Assembly (NCBI GenBank): GCA_946479515.1
Contig: CAMLGF010000008.1
Coordinates: 29,700 to 93,699, forward strand
Length of the DNA: 64,000 nucleotides
Source of the DNA: an uncultured Pseudomonadota bacterium
Lineage (GTDB): Bacteria; Pseudomonadota; Gammaproteobacteria; Steroidobacterales; Steroidobacteraceae
Direction of reading: 5' to 3'
Under the pieces are notes generated by a model. That model was not told the DNA's origin. It did not search any database and was given only the letters and a program-made list of their open reading frames with translations. Position 1 is the first letter of the stretch, and every line of letters begins with the position of its first letter. The position numbers were made by a program, and so were the translations under genes. This document shows positions 1 to 9,433 of the stretch, in pieces.

Positions 1-1
1 C

Positions 2-715
2 AATCGGGACGAGTTTCACGCGCGGCCCGCCGCACCCCTGGCTCCCTGGTCCGAACCCCCGGGCGTGGCCGGCGGCCGGGACCTGCAGGCCCAGGGTGCC
101 TGGTTCGCCGTGGACCAGCGCCGGCGCTTCGGCATCGTCACCAATTTCCGGGAATTCGGCCGCCGGCCGCGCCGCGCGCCCTCACGCGGCGGCCTGATTC
201 CCACCTATCTGGCCGCGGACCTGCCTCCCGCCGAGAGCCTGCGCGCGCTGGAAACCGACGCACCGGGCTATGCGGGCTTCAACCTGCTGCTCGCCGATGG
301 GGACTCGCTCTGGTACGCGTCGAATCGCGCCGATGTGTTCGCGCGCGAATTGCCGCCGGGCATCTACGGCCTGTCGAACGAGTTCCTCGACACGCCCTGG
401 CCCAAGCTGGTCCGGGTGCGCGAGCGGTTCGCCGCGCTGCTCTCCGAGGCACACGACGACCGTGACGCGCTGGTCGAGCGGCTGCTGGGTCTGCTCGCGG
501 ACCGCGAGACGGCGCCCGTGGCCGAGCTGCCCGCCGGGGGGCCCTCGCCGGAGTGGGCGAGAAAGCTGTCGGCGCCATTCGTGCTGGACGCCGAGTACGG
601 CACGCGTTGCTCGACCGTCCTGACGATCGAGGAGCGCGCCCTGGTCATGGTGGAACGGCGCTTCGATGCCGAGGGGCGCGCGACCGGCCAGTCCGAGCAC
701 CGGCTCGGCGCATGA
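2..715 (+). CDS. NRDE family (TANGO2-like) protein, 5'-truncated by the window edge
   Basis: The frame is open from base 2 and begins with the family's diagnostic tetrapeptide Asn-Arg-Asp-Glu (bases 2-13), followed by FHARPAAPLAPW. The true start therefore lies a few dozen bases before the window. About 237 residues remain. The stretch GAWFAVDQRRRFGIVTNFRE is typical of NRDE/TANGO2 proteins, which are cytosolic and linked to haem or lipid homeostasis in eukaryotes; the bacterial role is unknown. A GTG at 65 could be mistaken for the start but would remove the NRDE motif. The gene stands alone, and the following 101 bases separate it from tamA. Confidence 0.85.
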   Translation, partial: NRDEFHARPAAPLAPWSEPPGVAGGRDLQAQGAWFAVDQRRRFGIVTNFREFGRRPRRAPSRGGLIPTYLAADLPPAESLRALETDAPGYAGFNLLLADGDSLWYASNRADVFARELPPGIYGLSNEFLDTPWPKLVRVRERFAALLSEAHDDRDALVERLLGLLADRETAPVAELPAGGPSPEWARKLSAPFVLDAEYGTRCSTVLTIEERALVMVERRFDAEGRATGQSEHRLGA

Positions 716-784
716 GCTGAACATCCGCTGAACGCCGCGCTCGTCACGGGACGCGGAACCCGCACAACCCGCCGCGACTCTCAT

Positions 785-790
785 TAGAAT
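785..790 (+). promoter_or_regulatory. -10-like hexamer upstream of tamA
   Basis: TAGAAT lies 26 bases before the tamA ATG in an otherwise very GC-rich gap (716-816). No good -35 element is visible at 17 bases. It is the most likely promoter for tamA-tamB-alkB. Confidence 0.35.
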
Positions 791-816
791 CCCCGGGTTC
801 GCCTTTCCGCGGTGTC

Positions 817-2640
817 ATGCCGACCTTGCAGATCAAATCACGCCAGCGCAATCCCGCATTCCCGCTGCTGGCGCTGCTGCTGATCGCGCTTGCGATGCCG
901 GTTCACGCGGAGATCCAGGTGGAAGTGCGCGGCGTCGCCGAGGACGTGCGCGCCAATATCCTCGCCTATCTATCGTTCGAGCGTTACAAGGGCTCCGACG
1001 ACCTGTCGCGTGAGTTCGTCGACCGGCTGCAGGAGCGATGCGAGCGCGAGGTGCGCTCCGCCATGCGGCCTTTCGGGTTTTACGACCCCAAGGTGGTCTC
1101 GGCGGTGCGCAACGAGGGCAACGGCGACGACTTCCAGGTGCTCATCGACGTGACACCCGGCGAGCCGGTGCTGGTCGACACGGTGGCAGTGAACGTCACC
1201 GGGCCGGGTGCGAGCGACGAGATCTTCACGCGCATCACCAGCGACCCGCCGATCAGGATCGGCGACCGCCTGATGCACTCCAATTACGAGGCGCTCAAGG
1301 GCGGCCTGCTGCGCGCGGCTTCGACGTACGGGTATCTCGACGCGCGCATGACGCGCAACGAGATGCGCGTCGATCCGCGGGGCCACGCCGCGCAGATCTA
1401 CATCGACTTCGAAACCGGCGAGCGCTACCGATTCGGCGAGACCAGCATCGAGCAGGGTGCGATCGACGAGAAGCTGGTGCGGCGCTTCCTGCGCTACCAG
1501 CCGAACCAGCTGTTCGACGCCACCGAACTGCTGCGCACGCAGTTCGCGCTGGACGACAGCCAGTATTTTTCCACCGTCGAAGTGCTGCCGCAGAACCGCG
1601 ACCGCGAGCAGCACATCGTGCCGGTGGACATCACCGCCGAGCCCAATCGCCGCAGCCGTTACCAGTTCGGTGTGGGCTATGGCACCGACACCGAGGTGCG
1701 CGGCACGGCCTCCTGGGAGAACCGGCTGGTCAATCGTCATGGCCACCGGTTCCGCACCGAGGTGCGCGGCGCCGCGCTCGAGCAATCCGTCGATGCCCGC
1801 TACATCGTGCCCATCGGCGACCCGGCCACCGAGAAGTTCACGCTGCAGCTCACCGGCCTGCAGGAGCGGCGCGCCGACACGGACAGCCGCGACTTCAACT
1901 TCGCGCCGAGCTTCACCCACATTCGCGGGCCGTGGTTCGGCCAGTACTGGCAGCGCGTGACCTACGTCGAGTTCCTGCAGACCAGCTCGGAGCTCATCAC
2001 CTCGGGCATCAAGGACACGCAGCAGCTGATCATCCCTGGCATCAGCTATTCGCTCGTGCCGCGCAACTACCTGGGCGAGGCGCTGTTCTCGCGCGCGCTG
2101 TACGGCGAATTGCGGGGCTCGCACAAGACGCTGGGTTCGGATTCCGACTTCCTGCAGGTGCGCCTGCAGGCCGAGCGCGTGTTCGACATAGCGCCCAAAT
2201 GGCACGTGCTGTTGCGCGGCGAGCTCGGCGCGACGGCACTGTCCAAGACCAGCGGCCTGGCGGTGTCACAGCGCTTCTTCGCGGGTGGCGACCGCAGCGT
2301 GCGCGGCTTCGGGCGCGACGACCTGTCGCCCGTCCGCGAGGTCATGGATGCGGACGGCAACCTGGTGCTGGAAAAGACCGGCGGCAAACACCTGCTGGTG
2401 GGCTCGGTCGAACTGGTGCGCGACCTGCCGCGCAATTTCGCCGTCGCGGTATTCGCCGACGGCGGCAATGCCTTCGACGAGTTCGGCGATCCGCTCATGT
2501 ACTCGGTGGGCCTGGGCTTCCGCTTGCGGCTGCCCGTGGTCTCGGTGGGCATCGACGTCGCACAGGCGCTCACCACGCCCGCCGGTGAAACCGACCGTCC
2601 GGGTCCGCGACTGCATCTGAATTTCTCGCCGAAGCTCTGA
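817..2640 (+). CDS. tamA: Translocation and assembly module outer-membrane protein TamA
   Basis: This is an Omp85-family outer-membrane protein that works with TamB in moving lipids and/or barrel proteins between the two membranes. The 607-residue product has a signal peptide ending near residue 31 (VHA), then about 240 residues of POTRA repeats. A C-terminal 16-strand-type barrel follows, containing the Omp85 segment FFAGGDRSVRGF and ending in an aromatic-rich last strand (LHLNFSPKL). Length matches TamA (about 580-610) rather than BamA (about 800). The stop codon overlaps the tamB ATG by one base (TGATG), so the pair is translationally coupled. The ATG at 817 is followed directly by the signal peptide. 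Confidence 0.95.
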   Translation: MPTLQIKSRQRNPAFPLLALLLIALAMPVHAEIQVEVRGVAEDVRANILAYLSFERYKGSDDLSREFVDRLQERCEREVRSAMRPFGFYDPKVVSAVRNEGNGDDFQVLIDVTPGEPVLVDTVAVNVTGPGASDEIFTRITSDPPIRIGDRLMHSNYEALKGGLLRAASTYGYLDARMTRNEMRVDPRGHAAQIYIDFETGERYRFGETSIEQGAIDEKLVRRFLRYQPNQLFDATELLRTQFALDDSQYFSTVEVLPQNRDREQHIVPVDITAEPNRRSRYQFGVGYGTDTEVRGTASWENRLVNRHGHRFRTEVRGAALEQSVDARYIVPIGDPATEKFTLQLTGLQERRADTDSRDFNFAPSFTHIRGPWFGQYWQRVTYVEFLQTSSELITSGIKDTQQLIIPGISYSLVPRNYLGEALFSRALYGELRGSHKTLGSDSDFLQVRLQAERVFDIAPKWHVLLRGELGATALSKTSGLAVSQRFFAGGDRSVRGFGRDDLSPVREVMDADGNLVLEKTGGKHLLVGSVELVRDLPRNFAVAVFADGGNAFDEFGDPLMYSVGLGFRLRLPVVSVGIDVAQALTTPAGETDRPGPRLHLNFSPKL

Positions 2641-5600
2641 TGAATTTTTCGAAGATCAAGAAACCGCTGAAGATCTTCGCGTGGGTCTTCACTTCGCTGC
2701 TGGTGCTGATCGTGTCGTGTCTCGCCTGGGTGATCTACACCGAATCCGGGCTGCGCTTCCTCGTGGCACATCTGCCCGAGAAGATGGGCAGGTCGATGGT
2801 ACTCAGGGTCGACGAAGTGCATGGCACGATTGCCGGCGGCTTCAGCGCCCGCAACGTGGACGTGGACCACGAGCTCACGCACGTGCGCGTGGTCGGCGGC
2901 TCGGCGCGCGTCAACTTCTGGCCGTTGCTGGTGGGCCGCATCTCGGTGCGCGCGGCAAATGCCGAGTTCGTGGAGGTGACCGTCAAGCGGCGCACGCGTC
3001 CGCGGCCGAAGCTGCCCCCCAAGTTCATGCCGCGGCTGCTCAGCATCAGTGCGGAGCACGCGGCGGCCAGGACGCTGATGATCATCGCCCCCAACGGGCG
3101 GCACGTGCAGTTCGATCAGGTCAGCGCCGCGGGCATCGTCGGTCACAAGACCATCCGCATCTTCGAGGGCAACCTCATCTACGGCTTCATCCACGCGCGC
3201 ACGCTCGGCTTGCTGCGCGCCGCGGACCCCATGAAGCTGTCGGGCGAAGCCACCACCCGCATCATCATGGAAGGCCAGCCCGAGTGGCGCGCCGACGCCA
3301 GCTTCGACGGCGACCTCGACAAACTACCGGTGACGGGCAAGCTGCAGACCCCGTTCCGGGCGGATCTCGCTGGCGAGCTGCTCAGCCTGTCCAAGGCCTT
3401 CCACTGGAGCGGCGAGGCGCAGGTCTACAACTTCGACCTGCGGGCCTTCGGCGGTGGCGGCGCGCTCGGCATCGTGCACGGCAAGCTGCAGCTCGGCGGC
3501 GAGATGAACGCATTTCATGGCCGTGGTCCGTTGGTCATTCCCGGGCTGGGCAGCGGTCTGTTCGATGCGGTATTCGCGGGCGACTACTCCGAAAAGCGCG
3601 TCACCGCCTCGCACTATGAGATCACGCACCGGGACACCGGCAGCCACGTCGAAGGCTCGGGAGTCATCGAGCCCGTGGACAACGGCCCGCGACTCGATCT
3701 GTCGGGGACCTGGCGCGAAGTGCGCTGGCCGCTGGTGGAGCGATTCACCGCCGACAGGCCGCAATTGTTCTCGAGCGCCGCGGGGCATTACACGCTGCGC
3801 GGCGTGTGGCCGTACGACCTCACCGCGAGCGGCGAGTTGTACGTGCCGAAGGTGGACCTGATGTCGGTCGCTCTGGGCGGCAGGCTGCACAAGGATCATC
3901 TCGTCATCGACTCGCTGGATCTCGACGCCTTCGGCGGCCGAGCGCAGCTCGCCGGCGAAGCGCGCTGGAACCCCGATGAAAGCTGGGCGCTCGCCGGAAA
4001 ATTCGCCGGCTTCGATCCGGCGACCCTGCGGCCGGGCTTCGACGGCGCGCTGGACTTCGACCTGCAGGCCAGAGGGGCGCCGTTCGGCGGCGAAGGCAAG
4101 GTGGAATTCGCGTTCCGCGACCTGCGCGGCAAGCTGCGTGGCAACCCCGCCTCGGGCAGCGGTCGCGTGGAGATCGAGGGCGAAAACTACACCTTCGACA
4201 ATCTGCGTTTTCGTGCCGGCAACACCCGCCTGCTGCTCGACGGACACATCGGCGGGCAGGCTCTCGACCTGGACTTCGCCGTGGACGCCGACAATCTCGC
4301 GCTGCTCGCACCCGGCGCGCGCGGCGAGCTGCATGCCAATGGCAGGCTGGGCGGCACCTCGGCCGCACCGGTCGTGAAGTTCCAGGCGCTCGGCAGCGGC
4401 ATCGAGCACCAGGACCTGAAGATCGACAAGCTGTCCGCCAATGTGGATCTCGACTGGCGTGGCCAGCGCGCTTCGCACGCCGACGTCGCCGTGTCGCGGC
4501 TGACGTTCGGGCAGCGCGAGCTCACGCAGTTCAATGCCACGCTGGACGGCACCACCGCCGCGCATGTCGTGCGCGCCGACGCGCTCGCCGACCGCACCGC
4601 GCTGCATTTTTCAGCCAGGGGCGGCTTCGCCGACGGTGCGTGGACCGCCACCATCGGCGATTTCTTCATCGACGACGCCGCCAATCTCGATTTGCAGCTC
4701 GACACCCCCTTCGCAGCCATGGTGAGCGCGAAGGCCTTCCGCGTCGATCACCTGTGCATGCACGGCAAGGTCGCGCGACTGTGCGCGCAGGCCTCCGGAG
4801 ACGAGGCCGGGTGGCAGCTGAAGGCCGATGCACAGAACCTGCCGGTGTCCACGCTGACCGCGGGACTCACCCGCAACGTCGATTACCAGGGAAGCCTGAA
4901 TGCCAGCGCGTCGGTGAGCTCCACGGGCGGCGCGCCCTTCGTGGGCGAGGCGCGCATCGATCTCGTGGACGCGGCGATCCGCCACAAGCTCGCGAGCGGA
5001 CGCACCGACGTGATCACCTTCGGATCGGGCTACGTCACGCTGCTGGCCGCGCCCTCGCACCTGTCGAGTGAGCTGCGGCTGGACGCCGCCGAACGCGGCC
5101 TGATCGCCGGCAGGCTGCGCGCCGAACGCACCGGCCCCGAGCTCGGCAGGCTGCCGATCCGCGGCCAGCTGCAGATGGCCACGGGCGAGCTCGGCTTCCT
5201 CACGCTCTATCTACCGGCCATCGACCGCGCCGCCGGGCACTTCGATGCCAACCTGAATTTCGACGGCACGCTCGGTGAGCCGCGGGCCAGCGGCGTCATC
5301 CGCCTGTCGCGCGGCGAGCTCGATCTCTACCAGATGAACCTGGCGCTGCGCGAGCTCGAGATGGAGGCGCGCATCGTCGCCAACAACCTGGAATTCAGCT
5401 CCACGGCGAAGGCCGGCCCGGGATCCTTGCGTAGCTCCGGCCGCATCGAGTGGCGCGAGAACCTGCCCTACGGCGAGCTCAACGTGAAGGGCGAGAACCT
5501 GCGCATGGTCGACGTGCCCGAGGCGCGCATCGACGCCTCTCCGGACCTGAACTTCCGCATCGCCGGCCACGACATCCTGGTCAAGGGCGAAGTGAACATC

Positions 5601-6431
5601 CCGCTGGCGCGCATCGAGCCGGCGGATCTCACCAACGCCGTGCTGCCGTCGGCCGATGAGCGCGTCGTGGGCCCCACCGAGGTGGTGGCGCGCGACCCGT
5701 TCCGTGTGACCAGCGAAATCACGCTGTCGCTGGGTGAGAAGGTGCGGGTCGAGACCTATGGTCTTTCCGGCCACATCACCGGCAGCATCACCGAGCGCAC
5801 CCTGCCGGGCGAGCCCACTCGCGCCACGGGTGAGCTGCAGGTGCGCGACGGGGAGTACCTGGCGCTGGCGCGCAAGCTCGACATCGAGCGCGGCCGACTC
5901 CTCTTCAATGGCGGCTTGCTGGTGGACCCGGCGGTGGACATCCGCGCGGTGAAGATCTTCCCGGACGTGAAGGCGGGCGTGAACGTGCGCGGCTCTCTGC
6001 GGGAACCGCGGTTGTCATTCTTTTCCGAGCCGTCGATACCGCAGTCGCAGATCGTGTCGCTGCTGCTCGCGGGCGGCGGTCTGGAAGATACCCAGGCCCT
6101 GGGCCGCCCGGGAAGCCCGGGCGCCTCGCAGGAAGTCGCGGGCCAGGCGGCGGCACTGCTCGCCGCGCAGCTCGGCGGGCGCCTCGGCATCCAGGACATC
6201 AGCGTGGAATCGAGCGGCAAGGTCAAAGACGACACCGGGCGGGTTTCCAGCGAAACCTCGCTGGTGCTCGGCAAGTATCTCTCGCCGCGCCTGTACGTGA
6301 GCTGGGGCGTGTCACTGACCGAGTCCATCAACACCTTCAAGATGCGCTACACGCTCGACGAGAACTGGACCATCAAGACCGAGGCCGGCAAGGAGCGCGC
6401 GGCCGACCTGGTCTTCACCATCGAGAAGTGA
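2640..6431 (+). CDS. tamB: Translocation and assembly module inner-membrane-anchored protein TamB
   Basis: TamB is an AsmA/bridge-type protein that spans the periplasm as a long beta-groove and contacts TamA at its C-terminus. The 1263-residue product has one N-terminal membrane segment (about residues 11-33), a long beta-rich central part of repeated short strands, and the C-terminal DUF490/TamB domain (about 900-1263) ending in SWGVSLTESINTFKMRYTLD. Length matches the family (about 1250-1300). Its ATG shares one base with the tamA stop and its TGA overlaps the alkB GTG, so all three genes are probably one transcript. Confidence 0.95.
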   Translation: MNFSKIKKPLKIFAWVFTSLLVLIVSCLAWVIYTESGLRFLVAHLPEKMGRSMVLRVDEVHGTIAGGFSARNVDVDHELTHVRVVGGSARVNFWPLLVGRISVRAANAEFVEVTVKRRTRPRPKLPPKFMPRLLSISAEHAAARTLMIIAPNGRHVQFDQVSAAGIVGHKTIRIFEGNLIYGFIHARTLGLLRAADPMKLSGEATTRIIMEGQPEWRADASFDGDLDKLPVTGKLQTPFRADLAGELLSLSKAFHWSGEAQVYNFDLRAFGGGGALGIVHGKLQLGGEMNAFHGRGPLVIPGLGSGLFDAVFAGDYSEKRVTASHYEITHRDTGSHVEGSGVIEPVDNGPRLDLSGTWREVRWPLVERFTADRPQLFSSAAGHYTLRGVWPYDLTASGELYVPKVDLMSVALGGRLHKDHLVIDSLDLDAFGGRAQLAGEARWNPDESWALAGKFAGFDPATLRPGFDGALDFDLQARGAPFGGEGKVEFAFRDLRGKLRGNPASGSGRVEIEGENYTFDNLRFRAGNTRLLLDGHIGGQALDLDFAVDADNLALLAPGARGELHANGRLGGTSAAPVVKFQALGSGIEHQDLKIDKLSANVDLDWRGQRASHADVAVSRLTFGQRELTQFNATLDGTTAAHVVRADALADRTALHFSARGGFADGAWTATIGDFFIDDAANLDLQLDTPFAAMVSAKAFRVDHLCMHGKVARLCAQASGDEAGWQLKADAQNLPVSTLTAGLTRNVDYQGSLNASASVSSTGGAPFVGEARIDLVDAAIRHKLASGRTDVITFGSGYVTLLAAPSHLSSELRLDAAERGLIAGRLRAERTGPELGRLPIRGQLQMATGELGFLTLYLPAIDRAAGHFDANLNFDGTLGEPRASGVIRLSRGELDLYQMNLALRELEMEARIVANNLEFSSTAKAGPGSLRSSGRIEWRENLPYGELNVKGENLRMVDVPEARIDASPDLNFRIAGHDILVKGEVNIPLARIEPADLTNAVLPSADERVVGPTEVVARDPFRVTSEITLSLGEKVRVETYGLSGHITGSITERTLPGEPTRATGELQVRDGEYLALARKLDIERGRLLFNGGLLVDPAVDIRAVKIFPDVKAGVNVRGSLREPRLSFFSEPSIPQSQIVSLLLAGGGLEDTQALGRPGSPGASQEVAGQAAALLAAQLGGRLGIQDISVESSGKVKDDTGRVSSETSLVLGKYLSPRLYVSWGVSLTESINTFKMRYTLDENWTIKTEAGKERAADLVFTIEK

Positions 6432-7069
6432 ACACACTCGAACTATTCGGTGCCGGCGGCAGCGAGCACTTGCGGCTCGACGCAGGCATCACCCTGCTGC
6501 GCGGCTTCGTGCACACGGCGGCGCTGCTGCCGCTGATCGAGCAGATCGCCGCCGCGGCCCCGTTCCGGCACCTGGTGACTCCCGGCGGCCAGACCATGTC
6601 CGTCGCCATGACCAACTGCGGGCCGGTCGGCTGGGTGAGCGATCGATCCGGGTACCGCTACGGTCCGCGCGACCCGCTCACGGATCGCCCCTGGCCGGCC
6701 ATGCCCGCGGAATTCCTGCGGCTCGCGCTCGGCGCGGCCGCGGCAGGCGGCTTCCCGGAATTCGCGCCCGACGCCTGCCTGATCAACCGCTACGCCACCG
6801 GGGCGCGCCTCACCGCGCATCGCGATGCCGACGAACAGAATTTCTCCCAGCCCATCGTCTCGGTGTCGCTCGGCTTGCCGGCGAGCTTCGCGTTCTACGG
6901 GCTCACGCGCGGCGGCAAGGGACGCAACGTCGCGCTCGCCGATGGCGACGTGCTGGTGTGGGGCGGCCCTGCGCGCCTGGTGTATCACGCCGTGCGACCG
7001 GTGAAGCCCGGCCACCATGCGCTCACCGGCAGCTATCGCTACAACCTCACCTTCCGGCACGCCCGCTGA
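6428..7069 (+). CDS. alkB: DNA oxidative demethylase AlkB
   Basis: AlkB is an Fe(II)/2-oxoglutarate dioxygenase that removes 1-methyladenine and 3-methylcytosine from DNA and RNA. The 213-residue product has the iron ligands H131-x-D133 (TAHRDAD) and H187 (LVYHAV), and the 2-oxoglutarate-binding arginines R204 and R210 in RYNLTFR. Length is close to E. coli AlkB (216). It starts with GTG inside GTGA, overlapping the tamB stop by four bases, which makes translation dependent on tamB. Coupling of a repair gene to tamAB is unusual. The stop abuts the stop of the convergent gene at 7070 with no gap and no terminator. Confidence 0.93.
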   Translation: MNTLELFGAGGSEHLRLDAGITLLRGFVHTAALLPLIEQIAAAAPFRHLVTPGGQTMSVAMTNCGPVGWVSDRSGYRYGPRDPLTDRPWPAMPAEFLRLALGAAAAGGFPEFAPDACLINRYATGARLTAHRDADEQNFSQPIVSVSLGLPASFAFYGLTRGGKGRNVALADGDVLVWGGPARLVYHAVRPVKPGHHALTGSYRYNLTFRHAR

Positions 7070-7960
7070 TCATTTGCGGGCGTGCAGCAGCTGGTACAGC
7101 CGGTCGCCGCGGTGGTTGGTGTCGCGCGCGTACGCGTATTCCCAGAGCGCGGGCGTCGAATACAGAAGCGTACCCACGCCGGTCGTGGGATTGATGGACA
7201 GCACGACACTCGCCTTGCAATCGGTGTGCAGGCCGTTGCCGATCGCCGGGCACCAGCGCCAGATGCTGAACTTGCGCTCGGCCTGGTCGACGGTTTCACC
7301 CTCTTCCGTCTGGATGAGCACGCGACCCCGGCGCAGATAGCCCTTGGGTTCGCCGAACCGCGCCACCAGCTGGCTGACCATGCGGTCGTAGACGGTGACG
7401 AAGTCGCCCGGTAGTTTGGCGAGCTGGTCGCGGTTCTCGCTCTGGAAATGCATGCGGACGCCGCAGAACTCGTTGATGTCGTCGAAGTTCGGCGGCGGGT
7501 CCTTCTTGCGCACCGAGCTCTGCCAGCTCGCGCAGAATTGATAGACCACGGGATGCAGCACCACCCCTTGCGATTCGTCGCCCATGCGGAAGCCCTGGTC
7601 GGGGATGGCGTATTCGGACATCACGTAGAAGCCGCCGCCTTCGTATTCCCTGCGGATGCGCAGCAGCGTGGCCTGGAAGTCGCAACCATCGACCGCGCCC
7701 GACATGAAGCCCCCGCTCGGGCGACCCGGCACGCACGTGAAGAACGCCTCTTTTTCCACCGGCAGTATCCAGCCCGCGCCCACTCCGAGAGGCTCCTGCG
7801 GCAGGCGGTCGAAATTGCGGCGCAACTCGCCCCAGGTCTTGCCGGCAAAGCCTTCGGGCGGCACGTATTTCACCCGCTTCGCGGCAGCCTCGGAAACCAG
7901 GCCGGTCGTCAGGGCAACCGCCAGGAGGCAGGCCGGAATCATTCTCTGCAATGGGTTCAC
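7070..7960 (-). CDS. Secreted six-cysteine protein, downstream copy of a tandem pair
   Basis: I do not recognise a named family. The protein has a signal peptide (hydrophobic run MIPACLLAVALTTG, cleavage near EAAA). Its mature part opens with KYVPPEGF and contains six cysteines at positions shared with the neighbour at 7994, for example FCASW, EFCGVR, WRWCP and TDCKAS. It is about half identical along its length to that neighbour, so the two arose by tandem duplication. I chose the GTG at 7960 because GTGAGG lies five bases upstream. An in-frame ATG at 7942 would give a shorter signal peptide, and an ATG at 7981 a longer one. The paired cysteines suggest periplasmic disulfides. Confidence 0.7.
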   Translation of the reverse strand: MNPLQRMIPACLLAVALTTGLVSEAAAKRVKYVPPEGFAGKTWGELRRNFDRLPQEPLGVGAGWILPVEKEAFFTCVPGRPSGGFMSGAVDGCDFQATLLRIRREYEGGGFYVMSEYAIPDQGFRMGDESQGVVLHPVVYQFCASWQSSVRKKDPPPNFDDINEFCGVRMHFQSENRDQLAKLPGDFVTVYDRMVSQLVARFGEPKGYLRRGRVLIQTEEGETVDQAERKFSIWRWCPAIGNGLHTDCKASVVLSINPTTGVGTLLYSTPALWEYAYARDTNHRGDRLYQLLHARK

Positions 7961-7993
7961 ATGCGCCTCACTGGCTGGCAACGTCGAGCCAGC

Positions 7994-8878
7994 TTACCGC
8001 GGAACGTGCAGTAGTTTGAAGAGCCGGTCGCCCTTGAAACCGTTGTTCTCGCGCGCCCAGGCGTATTCCCAGAGCAGCGGCGTGGAATACAGCACCTGGC
8101 CCGTGCCCGTGGCCGGGTCAATTGACAGGGTGACGCTCGCCTTGCAGCTGGTGTGGAAGCCGTTGTAGACCGGCGGACACCAGCGCCAGACACTGAACTT
8201 GCGCGCCGGGCCATCGCCGCGCTCACCCTCGCCGGTCTCGATGATCACCTGGCCGCGACGGCTGAAATGCGCCGGCGGCCCGAACTTCGCCAGCAGCTTC
8301 TCCAGCATGCGGTCGTACACCGTGACATGGTCCGCCGGTAGTTTGGCGAGCTCGTCGGCGGGCTCGCTCTGGAACATCAGGCGCATGCCGCACAGTTTGT
8401 TGAGCGTGGCGAAATTGGGCGGCGCCACCTTCTTCTTGATGGACGCGGGCCAGTTCGCGCAGAACTGGTATACGACGGGATGGATCACCACGCCGTCCGA
8501 CGCGTCACCCCAGCGGAAGCCCTGCTCGGGGATGCTGTACTCGGAGAGGATGTAGAACCCGCCGCCGTGGTATGTCGCGCCGAGGCGGTCCAGCGTCTTC
8601 TGCCAATCGCAGGATTCATAGGCGCCATTCATCTGCGGGCCGATGTAGCGGCCCGCACCGCAGCTGTAGGTGTCGGCGCTCTTCTGCGAGAGGATGTAGG
8701 CGGCCGCGACGCCGATGGGCTCCTGCGGCAGGCGGGTGAATGCCGAGCGCAGCTCGCCCCAGCGGTGATGGCCGAAGCCTTCGGGCGGCACGTACTTCAC
8801 CGCGGATGGCTGCGCGGCGTACGTCGCCAGCGGCGCAAGCAGTGCCAGAAGGCAGGAAAGCAGCTGCCGGTCTCTCAT
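7994..8878 (-). CDS. Secreted six-cysteine protein, upstream copy of a tandem pair
   Basis: This is the paralogue of the gene at 7070-7960, with no function known to me. Residues 1-20 form a signal peptide (LLSCLLALLAPLATYA). The mature protein shares KYVPPEGF, RLPQEP, a GGGFY[IV][LM]SEY core and the HPVVYQFCA segment with its partner, plus six conserved cysteines. The ATG at 8878 is preceded by GGGAGG at seven bases; a longer frame to 8944 has no such signal. Only 33 bases separate it from the downstream copy, so both are likely on one mRNA. The DsbA encoded at 23893 would be the natural catalyst for their disulfides. Confidence 0.72.
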   Translation of the reverse strand: MRDRQLLSCLLALLAPLATYAAQPSAVKYVPPEGFGHHRWGELRSAFTRLPQEPIGVAAAYILSQKSADTYSCGAGRYIGPQMNGAYESCDWQKTLDRLGATYHGGGFYILSEYSIPEQGFRWGDASDGVVIHPVVYQFCANWPASIKKKVAPPNFATLNKLCGMRLMFQSEPADELAKLPADHVTVYDRMLEKLLAKFGPPAHFSRRGQVIIETGEGERGDGPARKFSVWRWCPPVYNGFHTSCKASVTLSIDPATGTGQVLYSTPLLWEYAWARENNGFKGDRLFKLLHVPR

Positions 8879-9011
8879 GCTCGATCCTCCCGGGCCCGGG
8901 TTCACAACCGCCGCGAATTGTAGATCGCGCTTGCCGGCGCGCACCGTAGCTGTGCCTCGCGGACGCTCCTATAAGATTGCGTTCCCAGACGCTCAACTCC
9001 CGCCACCCGCC

Positions 9012-9329
9012 ATGCATTACCTGCTCTTCTATGACTATGTTCCGGACGTGCTCGTGCGCCGCCCGCATTTCCGTGGCGCACACCTGCAGCATGCGCTGGC
9101 CTCCGTGGCGCGCGGCGAACTGCTGCTGGCCGGCGCCTTCGCCGATCCCGTGGACGGCGCGGCGCTGCTGTTCTGCGCTGCCTCCAAGGACCCGGTCGAG
9201 AAGTTCGCGCGCGAGGACCCCTACGTCACCGGTGGACTGGTGACGCAGTGGAAGGTTCGTGCCTGGACAACCGTGGTGGGTAAGGACGCCGCGAACCCAT
9301 TGCCGCCCGAGGCGGGTGCCGCCCGGTAA
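9012..9329 (+). CDS. YciI-like small protein
   Basis: The 105-residue cytosolic protein begins MHYLLFYDYVPD and has the YciI fold pattern: strands around a conserved His (residue 19 region, RPHFRGAHLQHA), the segment GELLLAGAFADPVDGA, and the later FAREDPYVTGGL. YciI proteins are ferredoxin-like dimers; their enzymatic role is mostly unassigned. The C-terminus carries about 20 extra residues rich in Pro and Ala. It is divergent from the gene ending its 5' side at 8878. A TATAAGAT stretch at 8969-8976 could be its -10 region. Confidence 0.8.
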   Translation: MHYLLFYDYVPDVLVRRPHFRGAHLQHALASVARGELLLAGAFADPVDGAALLFCAASKDPVEKFAREDPYVTGGLVTQWKVRAWTTVVGKDAANPLPPEAGAAR

Positions 9330-9395
9330 TCGACCGCCGCTCGCGCGTGGCAGGCCTGCCGCCCGCGATATTTGCCGTCCGCACCATTGACCGGC

Positions 9396-9413
9396 TGTGC
9401 ATTTTTATGCACC
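9396..9413 (+). promoter_or_regulatory. ARG box 1, arginine repressor operator
   Basis: TGTGCATTTTTATGCACC matches the Gammaproteobacterial ARG-box consensus TNTGNATWWWWATNCANA at 17 of 18 positions; only the last base differs. It is a near-perfect palindrome lying 13 bases before the argR ATG. It implies arginine-dependent autoregulation of argR and, by readthrough, of the whole arginine operon. Confidence 0.82.
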
Positions 9414-9415
9414 AT

Positions 9416-9433
9416 GCGCGTTCTTTATGCACA
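9416..9433 (+). promoter_or_regulatory. ARG box 2, right half-site only, overlapping the argR start
   Basis: It starts two bases after box 1, a spacing known for tandem ARG boxes. The right half (TTTATGCACA) fits the consensus, while the left half is poor. It covers the argR ATG at 9427, so a bound repressor would block initiation directly. Confidence 0.5.
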
